From: Bacillus luti
GTDB lineage: Bacteria; Bacillota; Bacilli; Bacillales; Bacillaceae_G
NCBI RefSeq assembly: GCF_001884105.1
Contig: NZ_MACI01000003.1
Location: forward strand, 62,001 to 126,000
Direction: 5' to 3'
DNA length: 64,000 nt
Position numbers and translations under genes: made by a program. Each line of letters opens with the position of its first letter. The stretch's first letter is position 1. Positions 54,268-62,646 of this stretch are shown here, one piece after another. The notes under the pieces are model-generated. The model did no database searches and had not been told where the DNA came from. It saw only the letters and a list, made by a program, of their open reading frames with translations.

Positions 54268-54339
54268 ATGGGGTATTTCTCAAATAGTTTATTAGTTTTG
54301 TTCGTTCTTATCGTATGTAGCTGTATGATTTTTGGTTGA
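54268..54339 (+). CDS. Tiny hydrophobic peptide (23 aa)
   Basis: A 23-residue frame, MGYFSNSLLVLFVLIVCSCM followed by IFG, with AAAGGAGTAG eight bases before the ATG and its own terminator afterwards. It is almost entirely one membrane helix. The MGY..N...L..LF.LI. pattern recalls the tiny transmembrane YjcZ-type peptides made by sporulating Bacillus. The good ribosome binding site and the terminator support a real gene. Confidence 0.55.
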   Translation: MGYFSNSLLVLFVLIVCSCMIFG

Positions 54340-54363
54340 TAATATAATGATAGTTTTATATAA

Positions 54364-54399
54364 AAGAAGTTAACTGTGGTGAGGTTAACTTCTTTTTAT
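54364..54399 (+). terminator. Rho-independent terminator
   Basis: AGAAGTTAAC and GTTAACTTCT pair around TGTGGTGAG and are followed by TTTTATT. Confidence 0.85.
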
Positions 54400-54509
54400 T
54401 TAATGGTGAGAAGGAATTATATTGTTCTTATGGAAGTTTGTTTAAGTTCATTTCATATTAAGGGTAATTTTACGAAATACAAACAAACGAGAGAATAAGG
54501 AGTATTCAC

Positions 54510-54920
54510 ATGAATAATAGTATAAGCTACACAATTGAACACCCAACAGACTTCAATGGATTATTAGCGTTATATGAATCTTTAGGATGGAATTCTCTTA
54601 AATTAACGGTTAACGAGTTAGAACGAATGTGTAAACAAAGTTGGTATGCAATTTATGTTTTTGATGATAAGAAGTTAGTAGGGATGGGGCGTGTCATATC
54701 AGATGGAGTCATAACAGGCATTATTTGTGGAGTTGGTGTATTGCCAAAATATCAGTCTAGTGGCATCGGAAAAGAAATAGTGAAACGATTAATCCAGCAC
54801 TGTGAACAACATAAGGTTATTCCACAACTTATGTGTGTAGAAAAATTGCAACCATACTATGAAGCTATCGGATTTGAAGCATTCTCGATTGGAATGACAA
54901 AACATATGAAAAGATGCTAA
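54510..54920 (+). CDS. GNAT family N-acetyltransferase
   Basis: A 136-residue acetyltransferase. The acetyl-CoA loop is VLPKYQSSGIGKEIVKRLIQ (~75-94, with Q/R-x-x-G-x-G/A as QSSGIG), and YYEAIGFEAFSIGMTKHM closes the fold. The family acetylates amines with acetyl-CoA; the substrate is unknown. AATAAGGAG precedes the ATG. Hairpin terminators flank it, so it is monocistronic. Confidence 0.88.
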   Translation: MNNSISYTIEHPTDFNGLLALYESLGWNSLKLTVNELERMCKQSWYAIYVFDDKKLVGMGRVISDGVITGIICGVGVLPKYQSSGIGKEIVKRLIQHCEQHKVIPQLMCVEKLQPYYEAIGFEAFSIGMTKHMKRC

Positions 54921-54962
54921 AAAACAATCTAATTATTATATGCATTTACAATCTTAATAAAT

Positions 54963-55007
54963 AATAAACGAGCATGTTTGAAACTATTTCAAGCATGCTC
55001 GTTTATT
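54963..55007. terminator. Bidirectional rho-independent terminator
   Basis: AATAAACGAGCATGTTTGAAA pairs with TTTCAAGCATGCTCGTTTAT (one wobble) around a three-base loop, between the GNAT gene and the convergent TetR gene. Confidence 0.88.
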
Positions 55008-55026
55008 AAAGGAAATCTATTTAATA

Positions 55027-55650
55027 TTAATGATTTAACCCGTTCCAATAAAAAGAAACGATTTCTTGTGCTAATTCATCTATATTTGGAAGAATAGGAT
55101 TGTGATTTTCATCTTTAAAATTCCCGATTGATAATAAAGATACGAAAGCATGAGCGGCAAATTTGGCGTTTCTTTTCGGGATTTCTCCAATTTGCATTGC
55201 ATTATCGATTGCTTTTTCTAATACTTCATACATGCTGTCTTCAGCCTCTTTTAATTCTTTCAATTGCTCTTCAGATAACGATAGTTTTGCATCTTTCATG
55301 AAATTCTTCATATCAATATCCATCGTTGCATGTAAATAGACTTTAGCGAAGTCCAATAATCTTTCTTCTAAAGTCTTATTTGTAGAGAGTATTTGAGACA
55401 TATTTTCTCGTATACGCACCATCATTTGAATCATAGTAGCGGTAAATAAATCGGCTTTTGTTGAATAATAATAGTAGACGGTTGCTTTCGTAACACCGCA
55501 TTCCTTCGCGACCTCATCCATGGAAACTACTTGGTAATTTTGAGTAAGAAATAATCGAGTTGCAACTTCTAAAATTAGTTCTTTTGTAGATTTTGTATTT
55601 TTATTTTGACGAGGCCTTCCAAGAGGACGTTGTTTTTGTTCCAAATTCAT
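55027..55650 (-). CDS. TetR-family regulator of the divergent MMPL transporter
   Basis: A 207-residue repressor. A basic start (GRPRQNKNTKSTKELIL) leads into the helix-turn-helix: VATRLFLTQNYQVVSMDEVA (~32-51) and KECGVTKATVYYYYSTKADL (~52-71). The C-terminal ~130 residues form the ligand domain. ATG 55650 is used because AGGAG lies a few bases upstream; the longer frame to 55701 has no ribosome binding site. It is divergent from the MMPL gene with about 118 bp between, so it probably represses that pump and itself. Confidence 0.9.
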   Translation of the reverse strand: MNLEQKQRPLGRPRQNKNTKSTKELILEVATRLFLTQNYQVVSMDEVAKECGVTKATVYYYYSTKADLFTATMIQMMVRIRENMSQILSTNKTLEERLLDFAKVYLHATMDIDMKNFMKDAKLSLSEEQLKELKEAEDSMYEVLEKAIDNAMQIGEIPKRNAKFAAHAFVSLLSIGNFKDENHNPILPNIDELAQEIVSFYWNGLNH

Positions 55651-55707
55651 TCGCTCCTGACATGTATTGTTAAGATAATTATAACACAAATTTTTATTCA
55701 TTCTTGA

Positions 55708-55738
55708 TTAATTAACCGACCAGTATATATAATTAATA
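55708..55738. promoter_or_regulatory. Candidate TetR operator between tetR and mmpL
   Basis: ATTAATTA and TAATTAAT flank ACCGACCAGTATATA, with ACCGACCAGT as a likely core. TetR regulators of MMPL pumps in Bacillus often bind ACCGACYGGT-like sites, and this lies between the divergent starts. Confidence 0.45.
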
Positions 55739-55767
55739 ATGGAGGAAAAAAGGAAGGTGGGTTTTTT

Positions 55768-57999
55768 ATGAAAAAGCACCCGTTACATATGTTAGGGAGG
55801 CTTGTAGCAGGGAAAAATACACAATGGATAACTTTATCGGTTTGGGTCCTTATTACATTATTACTTTCATTTACGTTACCACAAGTAAATAATACGAAAG
55901 AACCGAATCCGAAAAATTTACCTGAAACTGCTATGTCGCAGCAAGCTGAAGCATTAATGAAAAAAGAATTTCCGAATAATGCAGGGAATCCGTTATTAGT
56001 AGTATGGCATAGAGATGGTGGACTACAGTCAAAGGACTATAAGCTCATACAGGATGTTTATAAAGAGTTAAAGACTAATCCTTTAAAAGAACAATCAATG
56101 TTACCACCATTTGATACAATACCGGAACAAGTATTATCAAAAAGCGCATCAAAAGATGGTACATCTTTTGTTACACCGGTATTCTTTAATAAATCTGCTG
56201 GGACGGATATATTAAAAGGAAATCTTGAAGATTTAAGAAAAATAGTGAATAGTAAGGTGGATGAAGATCCATTTAAACAAAAAATAAACGACTCCGGTTT
56301 ACATGTTCGCTTATCTGGACCGGTAGGGATTCAAACGGATGCAGTTAGTTTATTTAGTCAAGCAGATGTGAAATTATTAGTTGCTACCGTATTACTCGTA
56401 TTAGTGTTATTAATTTTATTGTACCGTTCACCGGTTTTAGCAATTTTACCTTTACTTGTTGTTGGTTTTGCTTACGGTATTATTAGTCCTACACTTGGTT
56501 TTTTAGCCGATCATGGATGGATTAAAGTAGATGCCCAGGCGATATCAATTATGACAGTATTACTGTTTGGCGCTGGAACGGATTATTGTCTATTTTTAAT
56601 TTCGAGATATCGGGAGTACTTGTTAGAAGAAGAAAGTAAATACAAAGCATTGCAACTTGCGATTAAAGCATCTGGCGGAGCAATAATAATGAGTGCATTA
56701 ACTGTCGTACTTGGATTAGGAACATTATTACTTGCTCATTATGGAGCCTTTCATCGATTTGCAATACCATTTAGTGTTGCTGTATTCATTATGGGAATCG
56801 CTGCTTTAACAATTTTACCTGCGTTTTTATTAATTTTCGGTAGAGCGGCATTCTTCCCATTTATCCCAAGAACAGCTTCAATGAATGAGGAATTTGCAAG
56901 AAAGAAAAAGAAGATAGTAAAAGTTAAAACATCAAAAGGTATCTTTAGTGAAAAACTTGGAGATGTTGTAGTACGAAGACCGTGGACAATAATTATGCTC
57001 ACTGTATTTGTATTAGGTGGATTGGCTTCATTTGTACCACGTATTCAATACACGTATGACTTATTAGAATCGTTTCCAAAAGATATGCCTTCACGCGAAG
57101 GGTTTACGTTAATTAGTGATCATTTTTCAGCTGGAGAACTAGCACCAGTAAAAGTTATTGTTGATACGAAAGGAAAAGAGCTTCCTATTAAACAGGAATT
57201 AGAGAAATTTTCTTTCGTAAAAACAGTGAAAGATCCAAAAGAGGGTAAAGAAAATAAGCAAATTAAAATGTACGAGGTTTCTTTAGCTGAAAATCCATAC
57301 TCAATTGAAGCGTTAGATCAAATCCCTAAATTGAAAAACAGTGTAGAAAAAGTATTAAAAGATGCAGAGATTAGTAATGCTGAAGATCGACTATGGATTG
57401 GTGGAGAAACGGCTTCATTATATGATACAAAGCAAATTACAGAACGTGATGAAGCAGTTATTATTCCAGTAATGATTAGTATTATAGCTTTATTGTTACT
57501 TGTTTACTTACGATCAATTGTTGCGATGATTTATTTAATTGTAACGGTCGTTTTATCATTCTTCTCGGCATTAGGAGCAGGATGGATATTACTTCATTTC
57601 GGTATGGGAGCACCGGCTATTCAGGGTGCAATACCGTTATACGCATTTGTATTTTTAGTTGCTTTAGGTGAAGATTATAATATCTTTATGGTTTCAGAAA
57701 TATGGAAAAACAGAAAGACACAAAATCATTTGGATGCAGTAAAAAATGGTGTTATACAAACAGGTAGTGTCATTACATCGGCAGGTTTAATTTTAGCAGG
57801 AACTTTTGCGGTGTTAGGTACGTTACCAATTCAAGTTTTAGTACAATTTGGTATTGTAACAGCAATCGGTGTATTACTAGATACATTTATTGTAAGACCA
57901 TTACTTGTACCGGCAATTACAGTTGTTTTAGGCCGCTTTGCTTTTTGGCCAGGAAAACTTTCAAGAAAGAATGAAGAAATCCAAAACGTGGATGCATAG
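55768..57999 (+). CDS. MMPL/RND-family transporter (YdfJ-like)
   Basis: A 743-residue exporter with two repeats, each one helix, a ~150-residue external domain and five helices. Helix 4 of the first repeat has SIMTVLLFGAGTDYCLFLIS (~258-277), the proton-relay GxxxDY motif; the second has FVFLVALGEDYNIFMVSEIW (~627-646), with GEDY. Such pumps move lipids, antibiotics or fatty acids out using the proton gradient. AAAGGAAGGTGG precedes the ATG. A divergent TetR gene probably controls it. Confidence 0.93.
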   Translation: MKKHPLHMLGRLVAGKNTQWITLSVWVLITLLLSFTLPQVNNTKEPNPKNLPETAMSQQAEALMKKEFPNNAGNPLLVVWHRDGGLQSKDYKLIQDVYKELKTNPLKEQSMLPPFDTIPEQVLSKSASKDGTSFVTPVFFNKSAGTDILKGNLEDLRKIVNSKVDEDPFKQKINDSGLHVRLSGPVGIQTDAVSLFSQADVKLLVATVLLVLVLLILLYRSPVLAILPLLVVGFAYGIISPTLGFLADHGWIKVDAQAISIMTVLLFGAGTDYCLFLISRYREYLLEEESKYKALQLAIKASGGAIIMSALTVVLGLGTLLLAHYGAFHRFAIPFSVAVFIMGIAALTILPAFLLIFGRAAFFPFIPRTASMNEEFARKKKKIVKVKTSKGIFSEKLGDVVVRRPWTIIMLTVFVLGGLASFVPRIQYTYDLLESFPKDMPSREGFTLISDHFSAGELAPVKVIVDTKGKELPIKQELEKFSFVKTVKDPKEGKENKQIKMYEVSLAENPYSIEALDQIPKLKNSVEKVLKDAEISNAEDRLWIGGETASLYDTKQITERDEAVIIPVMISIIALLLLVYLRSIVAMIYLIVTVVLSFFSALGAGWILLHFGMGAPAIQGAIPLYAFVFLVALGEDYNIFMVSEIWKNRKTQNHLDAVKNGVIQTGSVITSAGLILAGTFAVLGTLPIQVLVQFGIVTAIGVLLDTFIVRPLLVPAITVVLGRFAFWPGKLSRKNEEIQNVDA

Positions 58000-58001
58000 T
58001 T

Positions 58002-58036
58002 GAAAAAGCCAAGGATACTTTCCTTGGCTTTTTTCA
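58002..58036. terminator. Bidirectional rho-independent terminator
   Basis: AAAAAGCCAAGGA and TCCTTGGCTTTTT pair around TACTT, between the MMPL gene and the small convergent gene. Confidence 0.88.
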
Positions 58037-58042
58037 ATGTAA

Positions 58043-58225
58043 TTAATTTTTTGAAGTCAAATCATCAGTTGCAGCATGATCAGCATCTTCAATATCGGTT
58101 TCTGGCATTCCATATAAGCCGTTCATTGTTTGTTCTTCGATAGTAAGATTTACAGTGTTATTATTTTGAATTGGTGTAGCATTTTCGGTAACATTTTCTT
58201 TTTTATTTACATTTTTGTTATTCAT
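58043..58225 (-). CDS. Small acidic/asparagine-rich protein, unknown function
   Basis: A 60-residue hydrophilic protein (MNNKNVNKKENVTENATPIQ at the start, TIEEQTMNGLYGMPETDIED later) with no membrane segment or cysteine. GGAGG lies seven bases before ATG 58225; an in-frame upstream ATG at 58240 lies within that site and is unlikely. The composition suggests a disordered protein, like several small spore or stress proteins of Bacillus, but no family was recognised. Confidence 0.5.
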   Translation of the reverse strand: MNNKNVNKKENVTENATPIQNNNTVNLTIEEQTMNGLYGMPETDIEDADHAATDDLTSKN

Positions 58226-58364
58226 GTATGAATCCTCCAAATTTCATTTGATGTATGTATAGTATGTGGATGGATTTCCAGAAATATGTGAATTGATTCT
58301 TATAGATGTTATATAATTAAATAAACAATTAGGGTGAAATGTAAACGGTTAGGAGTGAACAATT

Positions 58365-58394
58365 ATGGTGAAAGCAAAGAAATTAGCCTTCTAA
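58365..58394 (+). CDS. cat leader peptide (MVKAKKLAF)
   Basis: A nine-codon ORF with TTAGGAG before its ATG, ending at TAA 58392-58394. It lies 31 bp before the chloramphenicol acetyltransferase gene and its last codons form the left arm of a hairpin that hides the cat ribosome binding site. This matches the leader peptides of inducible cat genes (for example cat-86, MVKTD...), where a ribosome stalled by chloramphenicol opens the hairpin. Confidence 0.8.
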   Translation: MVKAKKLAF

Positions 58395-58420
58395 AATAAA
58401 AAGAAAATTTTAGGAGGCTA
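58384..58420 (+). promoter_or_regulatory. RBS-sequestering hairpin of cat translational attenuator
   Basis: TAGCCTTCTAAAAT (58384-58397) pairs with ATTTTAGGAGGCTA (58407-58420), with one T-G wobble and a nine-base loop. The right arm contains AGGAGG, the cat ribosome binding site, six bases before the ATG; the left arm contains the leader's last codons and stop. Confidence 0.85.
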
Positions 58421-58425
58421 TTAAA

Positions 58426-59076
58426 ATGAAGTTTCATGTAATTGATAGAGAAAATTGGAATAGAGAGCAGTATTTTGAACATTATTTAAAATTAAAATGT
58501 ACGTTTAGTATGACAGCAAATGTTGATATTACACTTTTGACAGAGAAAGTACGTCAAAAGGGAATTAAATTTTATCCGACTTTTATTTATATAATTTCGA
58601 GAATAATAAATAAACATAAAGAATTTCGAACATGTTTTAATGATGAAGGAGTTTTAGGCTATTGGGAGGAAATGATACCCAGCTATACAGTTTTTCATAA
58701 GGATGATAAATCTTTTTCAAGTATATGGACGGATTATTATAGTGATTTCCATATTTTCTATAAAAACTATGAAGAAGATATGAGATGCTATGCTAATGTT
58801 CATGGTCTTTTCACGAAAGAAAATATTCCGCCGAATGTATTTCCGATTTCTAGCATACCTTGGACTAGTTTTACTGGATTTAATCTTAATATTAATAATG
58901 ATGCTGATTTTCTAGTGCCAATTATAACTTGTGGGAAATATTTTAATGAAGAAAATAAGGTTATGCTACCAGTTTCATTGCAAGTTCATCATTCGGTTTG
59001 TGATGGATATCATGCGAGTCGATTTATAGAAGGTTTGCAGGAATTAAGTCATACTTGCAATGAGTGGCTGAAATAA
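58426..59076 (+). CDS. cat: Chloramphenicol acetyltransferase (type A)
   Basis: A 216-residue enzyme that acetylates chloramphenicol with acetyl-CoA. It begins FHVIDRENWNREQYFEHYLK like classical CATs, contains YPTFIYIISRIINKHKEFR (~47-65), SSIPWTSFTGFNLNI (~146-160), and the catalytic QVHHSVCDGYHASRF with His189 (motif HHSVCDG, 188-194). Length is right for the trimeric type A enzymes. Expression should be switched on by chloramphenicol through the leader ORF and hairpin just upstream. Confidence 0.95.
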   Translation: MKFHVIDRENWNREQYFEHYLKLKCTFSMTANVDITLLTEKVRQKGIKFYPTFIYIISRIINKHKEFRTCFNDEGVLGYWEEMIPSYTVFHKDDKSFSSIWTDYYSDFHIFYKNYEEDMRCYANVHGLFTKENIPPNVFPISSIPWTSFTGFNLNINNDADFLVPIITCGKYFNEENKVMLPVSLQVHHSVCDGYHASRFIEGLQELSHTCNEWLK

Positions 59077-59106
59077 CAACCAATTTTTAATTATATACAA
59101 TTGAAA

Positions 59107-59159
59107 ATGAATAATAGAAGAGATCATGTTTATATTGCATGGTCTCTTCTATTATTCAT
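59107..59159 (+). terminator. Rho-independent terminator of cat
   Basis: ATGAATAATAGAAGAGATCA and TGGTCTCTTCTATTATTCAT form a long stem with one wobble around a short loop (GTTTATATTGCA). Confidence 0.8.
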
Positions 59160-59269
59160 TAATACTAAGTAATTGTGGAAAATATAGGGTGATTTGTAGT
59201 TTAATAGTAAAGAGAGTGATTAGTGTTAATTTTCTTTGTTTTTAAATATTTTAATGAGGGGGAAGTAAA

Positions 59270-59952
59270 GTGGAATTCGTAAGCATTGAAAAAGATGAGA
59301 TCCTAATTCATAATATAGCAAATTTATATTGTAAAGCATTTGAGAAAACAAATTTCAATGAAATGATCGGGCGAGTGAAAAGACATATAGAATATGAAGA
59401 TTTTAAAGGGATAGTAGCAATAAATGATGAAAATGAAGTAGTTGGTTTTACTTATGGTTATCGCTCAATGGAGGGACAGTACTATAATCAATTAATGAGA
59501 GAAGCGTTACATCTAGAGCAAGTAAACGAATGGTTACAAGATTGTTTTGAATTTGTAGAGTTAGCAGTTCACCCAAAATATCAAAAGGAAGGTCTTGGAA
59601 CGAAATTACATAATAGATTATTAAACGGTATTTCAAATAGAACGAGTGTATTAACAACACAAATAAGCAATGTAAAGGCACGTTCGTTATATGAAAGATT
59701 AGATTGGGTAAATATATTGGATCCATTTTATCCCGCTTTAATGGGCAGTAAGACCCCCATCTCAAAATTCAGCGAAAGCAAAGAATTTAGGTGGGGGATC
59801 AACTGCCCATAAAAGTCCGATTGGTTCAACTAATAATCAGTGAGGGATGAAGAAAACCCCCACTGATTAAAGTTTCACTTTATCCAAGTAAAGATGATGT
59901 TCCTTATGTAATAATGGGAAAAATATTAAAAACAAAAGTTATTGGTTTGTAA
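59270..59952 (+). pseudogene. GNAT acetyltransferase gene interrupted by bcr1
   Basis: From GTG 59270 (GAGGGGGAAG upstream) the frame encodes a GNAT protein: FEFVELAVHPKYQKEGLGTK (~94-113) is the acetyl-CoA loop. At DPF-Y (codons ending 59731) bcr1 begins; the frame now runs into the element and stops at 59812, giving a 180-residue product with a foreign tail. Beyond the element, PSKDDVPYVIMGKILKTKVI continues in phase after removal of 152 bp, to TAA at 59950-59952 (176 residues in the intact form). The lost segment is the last beta strands of the GNAT fold, so activity is doubtful. Confidence 0.92.
59727..59883 (+). mobile_element. bcr1 repeat inserted inside a GNAT gene
   Basis: A 147-bp core (59732-59878) between TTTAT at 59727-59731 and TTTAT at 59879-59883. 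It has the same length, orientation and ends as the copy at 36312-36458, with about ten substitutions. Deleting the core and one TTTAT restores the acetyltransferase reading frame exactly, showing a clean insertion with a five-base target duplication. Confidence 0.93.
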
Positions 59953-59972
59953 GCATAAAGGGGAAAACAAAA

Positions 59973-60899
59973 ATGAAGATAATATCTATAGAAAAAGCTA
60001 CAATTTTAGACGCAGAAGAGTTAACGGAAATAATGAAAAGAACTTTTGATGAAGAAGCAAAACAATGGTTATGTGGTCAAGATGGTGTCATTGATTATAA
60101 CATTCAACCACCAGGATATTCTTCCGTTGAAATGATGAAATATTCGATTGAAGAATTGGATTCTTTCAAAGTGATAATGGATAAAGAAATAATCGGAGGA
60201 ATTATAATTACGATTTCTGGTAAATCTTACGGCAGAATCGATCGTATTTTTGTAGATCCTAAATACCAAGGAAGAGGAATAGGATCACAAGTTATAAAAT
60301 TAATAGAAGATCAATTTATAAGTGTAAGGATTTGGGATCTCGAAACATCGAGTAGACAAATTAATAATCACCACTTTTATACAAAGATGGGCTACCAAAC
60401 AATTTTTGAATCGGAAGATGAGTATTGTTACGTGAAAAGAATAGAGACGAGCTCAAACAAAGAAAGTGTAGTTAAAAATGAAGATATGGAAAACGGCCAA
60501 TACGAAAACTGTAACTTGGAAAATACAGAGTATTATCAAGTGAATTTAAAAAATAGTGTATTTGTTGGTAGCAATATAAGGAATATGAATATGAGCAATT
60601 GTAATGTAAGTCAATCCAAGTTTAGAAATATTAATTTTAGAAGTTCTTCATATGCAGATTTAAATCTTTCTGGCAGTAAATTTAGTTTGGTGACTTTAGG
60701 TGGAGTTCAATTTAAAGATACAAACCTTGGGGAAGAGAAGGCTCCTATTTCATTTAATAGATGTGATTTGGAACGTAGCATGATAAGTAATAGTAATCTT
60801 AAAAATATGGAAATAGAAAATTGTGATGTAAACGGTATGAAAATAAACGGTATTCCAATAGAAGATTTGCTGGCATTGTATAATCGAGTAAATAATTAA
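59973..60899 (+). CDS. GNAT acetyltransferase fused to pentapeptide repeats
   Basis: A 308-residue protein of two parts. Residues ~1-150 are a GNAT domain with RIFVDPKYQGRGIGSQVIKL (~92-111, acetyl-CoA loop QGRGIG) and NNHHFYTKMGYQTIFESEDE (~131-150). After a linker, residues ~172-300 are pentapeptide-like repeats: YENCNLENTEYYQVNLKNSV, then SNIRNMNMSNCNVSQSKFRN, YADLNLSGSKF and FKDTNL, with N/L at the usual spacing, forming a right-handed beta helix. AAAGGGG precedes the ATG. It lies 20 bp after the interrupted GNAT gene. Function unknown. Confidence 0.85.
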   Translation: MKIISIEKATILDAEELTEIMKRTFDEEAKQWLCGQDGVIDYNIQPPGYSSVEMMKYSIEELDSFKVIMDKEIIGGIIITISGKSYGRIDRIFVDPKYQGRGIGSQVIKLIEDQFISVRIWDLETSSRQINNHHFYTKMGYQTIFESEDEYCYVKRIETSSNKESVVKNEDMENGQYENCNLENTEYYQVNLKNSVFVGSNIRNMNMSNCNVSQSKFRNINFRSSSYADLNLSGSKFSLVTLGGVQFKDTNLGEEKAPISFNRCDLERSMISNSNLKNMEIENCDVNGMKINGIPIEDLLALYNRVNN

Positions 60900-61035
60900 A
60901 CACAACCAATTAAGGAAAGTTAGTTAGTTGAATGATATATAAATATAATTATATAAAAATAACATAAAGAAATACGAATGAGAAGAGATTTAATATGAGT
61001 TATAAGAATTGTAGGTCTATATGGAGGGAATAAAA

Positions 61036-61545
61036 ATGGAGATTAACATTAGAGCAGTAGAAATACAAGATGCTAGAGCGATTCATCATATATGTGTACA
61101 AGATGACGTTTTACCTTATATGGTTTTTTTACCTAGCATGCGTGTGGACGCTATGGAAAATAGAATTCGAAACTTAGCACCAAATCAATTTGAATTCGTT
61201 GCAGAGTATGATGGAAAAGTTGTAGGTTTTATTGGCTTAACCCAAAGTCCGGGACGAAGATCTCATTCAGCTGATTTGTTTATCGGGGTAGATAGCAAAT
61301 ATCATAATAAAGGTGTAGGGAAAGCTCTCCTTACCAAGATGCTTGATTTAGCAGATAATTGGTTAATGTTAGAGAGAGTAGAACTTGGTGTTTTAGAAAC
61401 GAATCCGAAAGCAAAAGCACTATATGAAAAATTCGGATTTGTAGAAGAGGGGATAAAGGTAGGAAATTTAAAGGCTCACGGAAAGTTTATTAATGAAATT
61501 ATGATGAGTCGTTTTAGACCGGATGGTTTACTTGTACATAATTAA
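61036..61545 (+). CDS. GNAT family N-acetyltransferase
   Basis: A 169-residue acetyltransferase starting MEINIRAVEIQDARAIHHIC, with ADLFIGVDSKYHNKGVGKAL (~80-99, loop HNKGVG) and LGVLETNPKAKALYEKFGFV (~120-139), the pattern of YhhY/RimI-type amino-acid or peptide acetyltransferases. ATG 61036 is preferred to ATG 61021 because GGAGGG lies seven bases before it. A terminator follows. Confidence 0.9.
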   Translation: MEINIRAVEIQDARAIHHICVQDDVLPYMVFLPSMRVDAMENRIRNLAPNQFEFVAEYDGKVVGFIGLTQSPGRRSHSADLFIGVDSKYHNKGVGKALLTKMLDLADNWLMLERVELGVLETNPKAKALYEKFGFVEEGIKVGNLKAHGKFINEIMMSRFRPDGLLVHN

Positions 61546-61549
61546 TTGT

Positions 61550-61581
61550 TAAAAGCATGACAAATCAATGTCATGCTTTTT
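61550..61581. terminator. Bidirectional rho-independent terminator
   Basis: AAAAGCATGACA and TGTCATGCTTTT pair around AATCAA, between the GNAT gene and the convergent EamA gene. Confidence 0.88.
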
Positions 61582-61587
61582 GGATTG

Positions 61588-62475
61588 TTATTTGTGATTT
61601 GGTAGTTTCGGTTGTAATAAAAATAAGGCTAATCCAATAAAAATGAGTGAGATTCCTAGTGATTGTTGTAATGAAATTGTTTCATTTAAAATAAAATAAG
61701 CTAGAATACATGTTCCAATTGTTTCTCCTAAAATACTCATTGAAATTACAGTAGTACTCATCCATTTTAATAACCAATTGAATATCGTTTGTCCTAAAAT
61801 CGTTGCAATGAAAGCTAATCCTATGAAGGACAACCATGTTTGTGTAGAGTAATGCAAGAAAGATTCTTGCTGCATGTAAGCAAATATACCGAGAAAGCAG
61901 GCACTACTTCCATAACTAATTACTGAATACGGAATAAGTGATAAATCTTTACGAACGTGTTGGCTAATGAAAAAATAAGCAGTAATTATTCCGGCTGCAA
62001 TAAACGCTAAAATATCTCCGTATAAAGCTTCCCCACTTATTTGGAAATCTTGCCATCCAATGACGATACTTCCTGAAATAGCGATGAAACAACCAAGAAC
62101 CGCTCCTTTCGTAAACCTCTCCTTGAATAAAAAATAACCACCAATCATTGAGAATAAAGGTTGTAACGTTACGATAACTGTGGAGCTTGCTACAGAAGTA
62201 TATCGTAATGATTCAAACCATAATACATAATGTGCAGCTAAAAATAGCCCAGATATGAAACCGAATCTCCACTGTTTTTTCGTTAATGTTTTCAGCTCGT
62301 TTCGATTATTTTTATTACATATTAGAAATGGTAGTAGAATGATTGCTGCAAATAATAAGCGGTAAAAAGCAATGATTACTGCAGGAGCAGCGGCCAATTT
62401 TACAAAAATTGCTGAAGTTGATAAGGCGAATACGCCAAAAAATAAGATGAAATATGAAAGAGTAGATGATTTCAA
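61588..62475 (-). CDS. EamA-type DMT superfamily permease
   Basis: A 295-residue carrier with ten helices in two EamA repeats. FGVFALSTSAIFVKLAAAPA (~13-32) and AFYRLLFAAIILLPFL (~36-51) begin the first, and the second ends IGLALFLLQPKLP. RYTSVASSTVIVTLQPLFSM (~93-112) is the typical helix 4. The family exports metabolites or amino acids; the substrate is unknown. GGAGGGAC precedes the ATG. The divergent XRE-cupin gene, about 170 bp away, may regulate it. Confidence 0.9.
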   Translation of the reverse strand: MKSSTLSYFILFFGVFALSTSAIFVKLAAAPAVIIAFYRLLFAAIILLPFLICNKNNRNELKTLTKKQWRFGFISGLFLAAHYVLWFESLRYTSVASSTVIVTLQPLFSMIGGYFLFKERFTKGAVLGCFIAISGSIVIGWQDFQISGEALYGDILAFIAAGIITAYFFISQHVRKDLSLIPYSVISYGSSACFLGIFAYMQQESFLHYSTQTWLSFIGLAFIATILGQTIFNWLLKWMSTTVISMSILGETIGTCILAYFILNETISLQQSLGISLIFIGLALFLLQPKLPNHK

Positions 62476-62646
62476 AGTCTGTCCCTCCGATAGTTTGTTT
62501 ATTATAATGTAATATTTACGATATAATGTACAAAGGTAAGTATATAAGGGCTAGAAGATGAAAGGAAGTATTATTTGACTTTGTTTAATATGTCAGCACA
62601 ACGGGAATGAAACATACATTATGATGGACGAAAGGGAGTAGTTATT

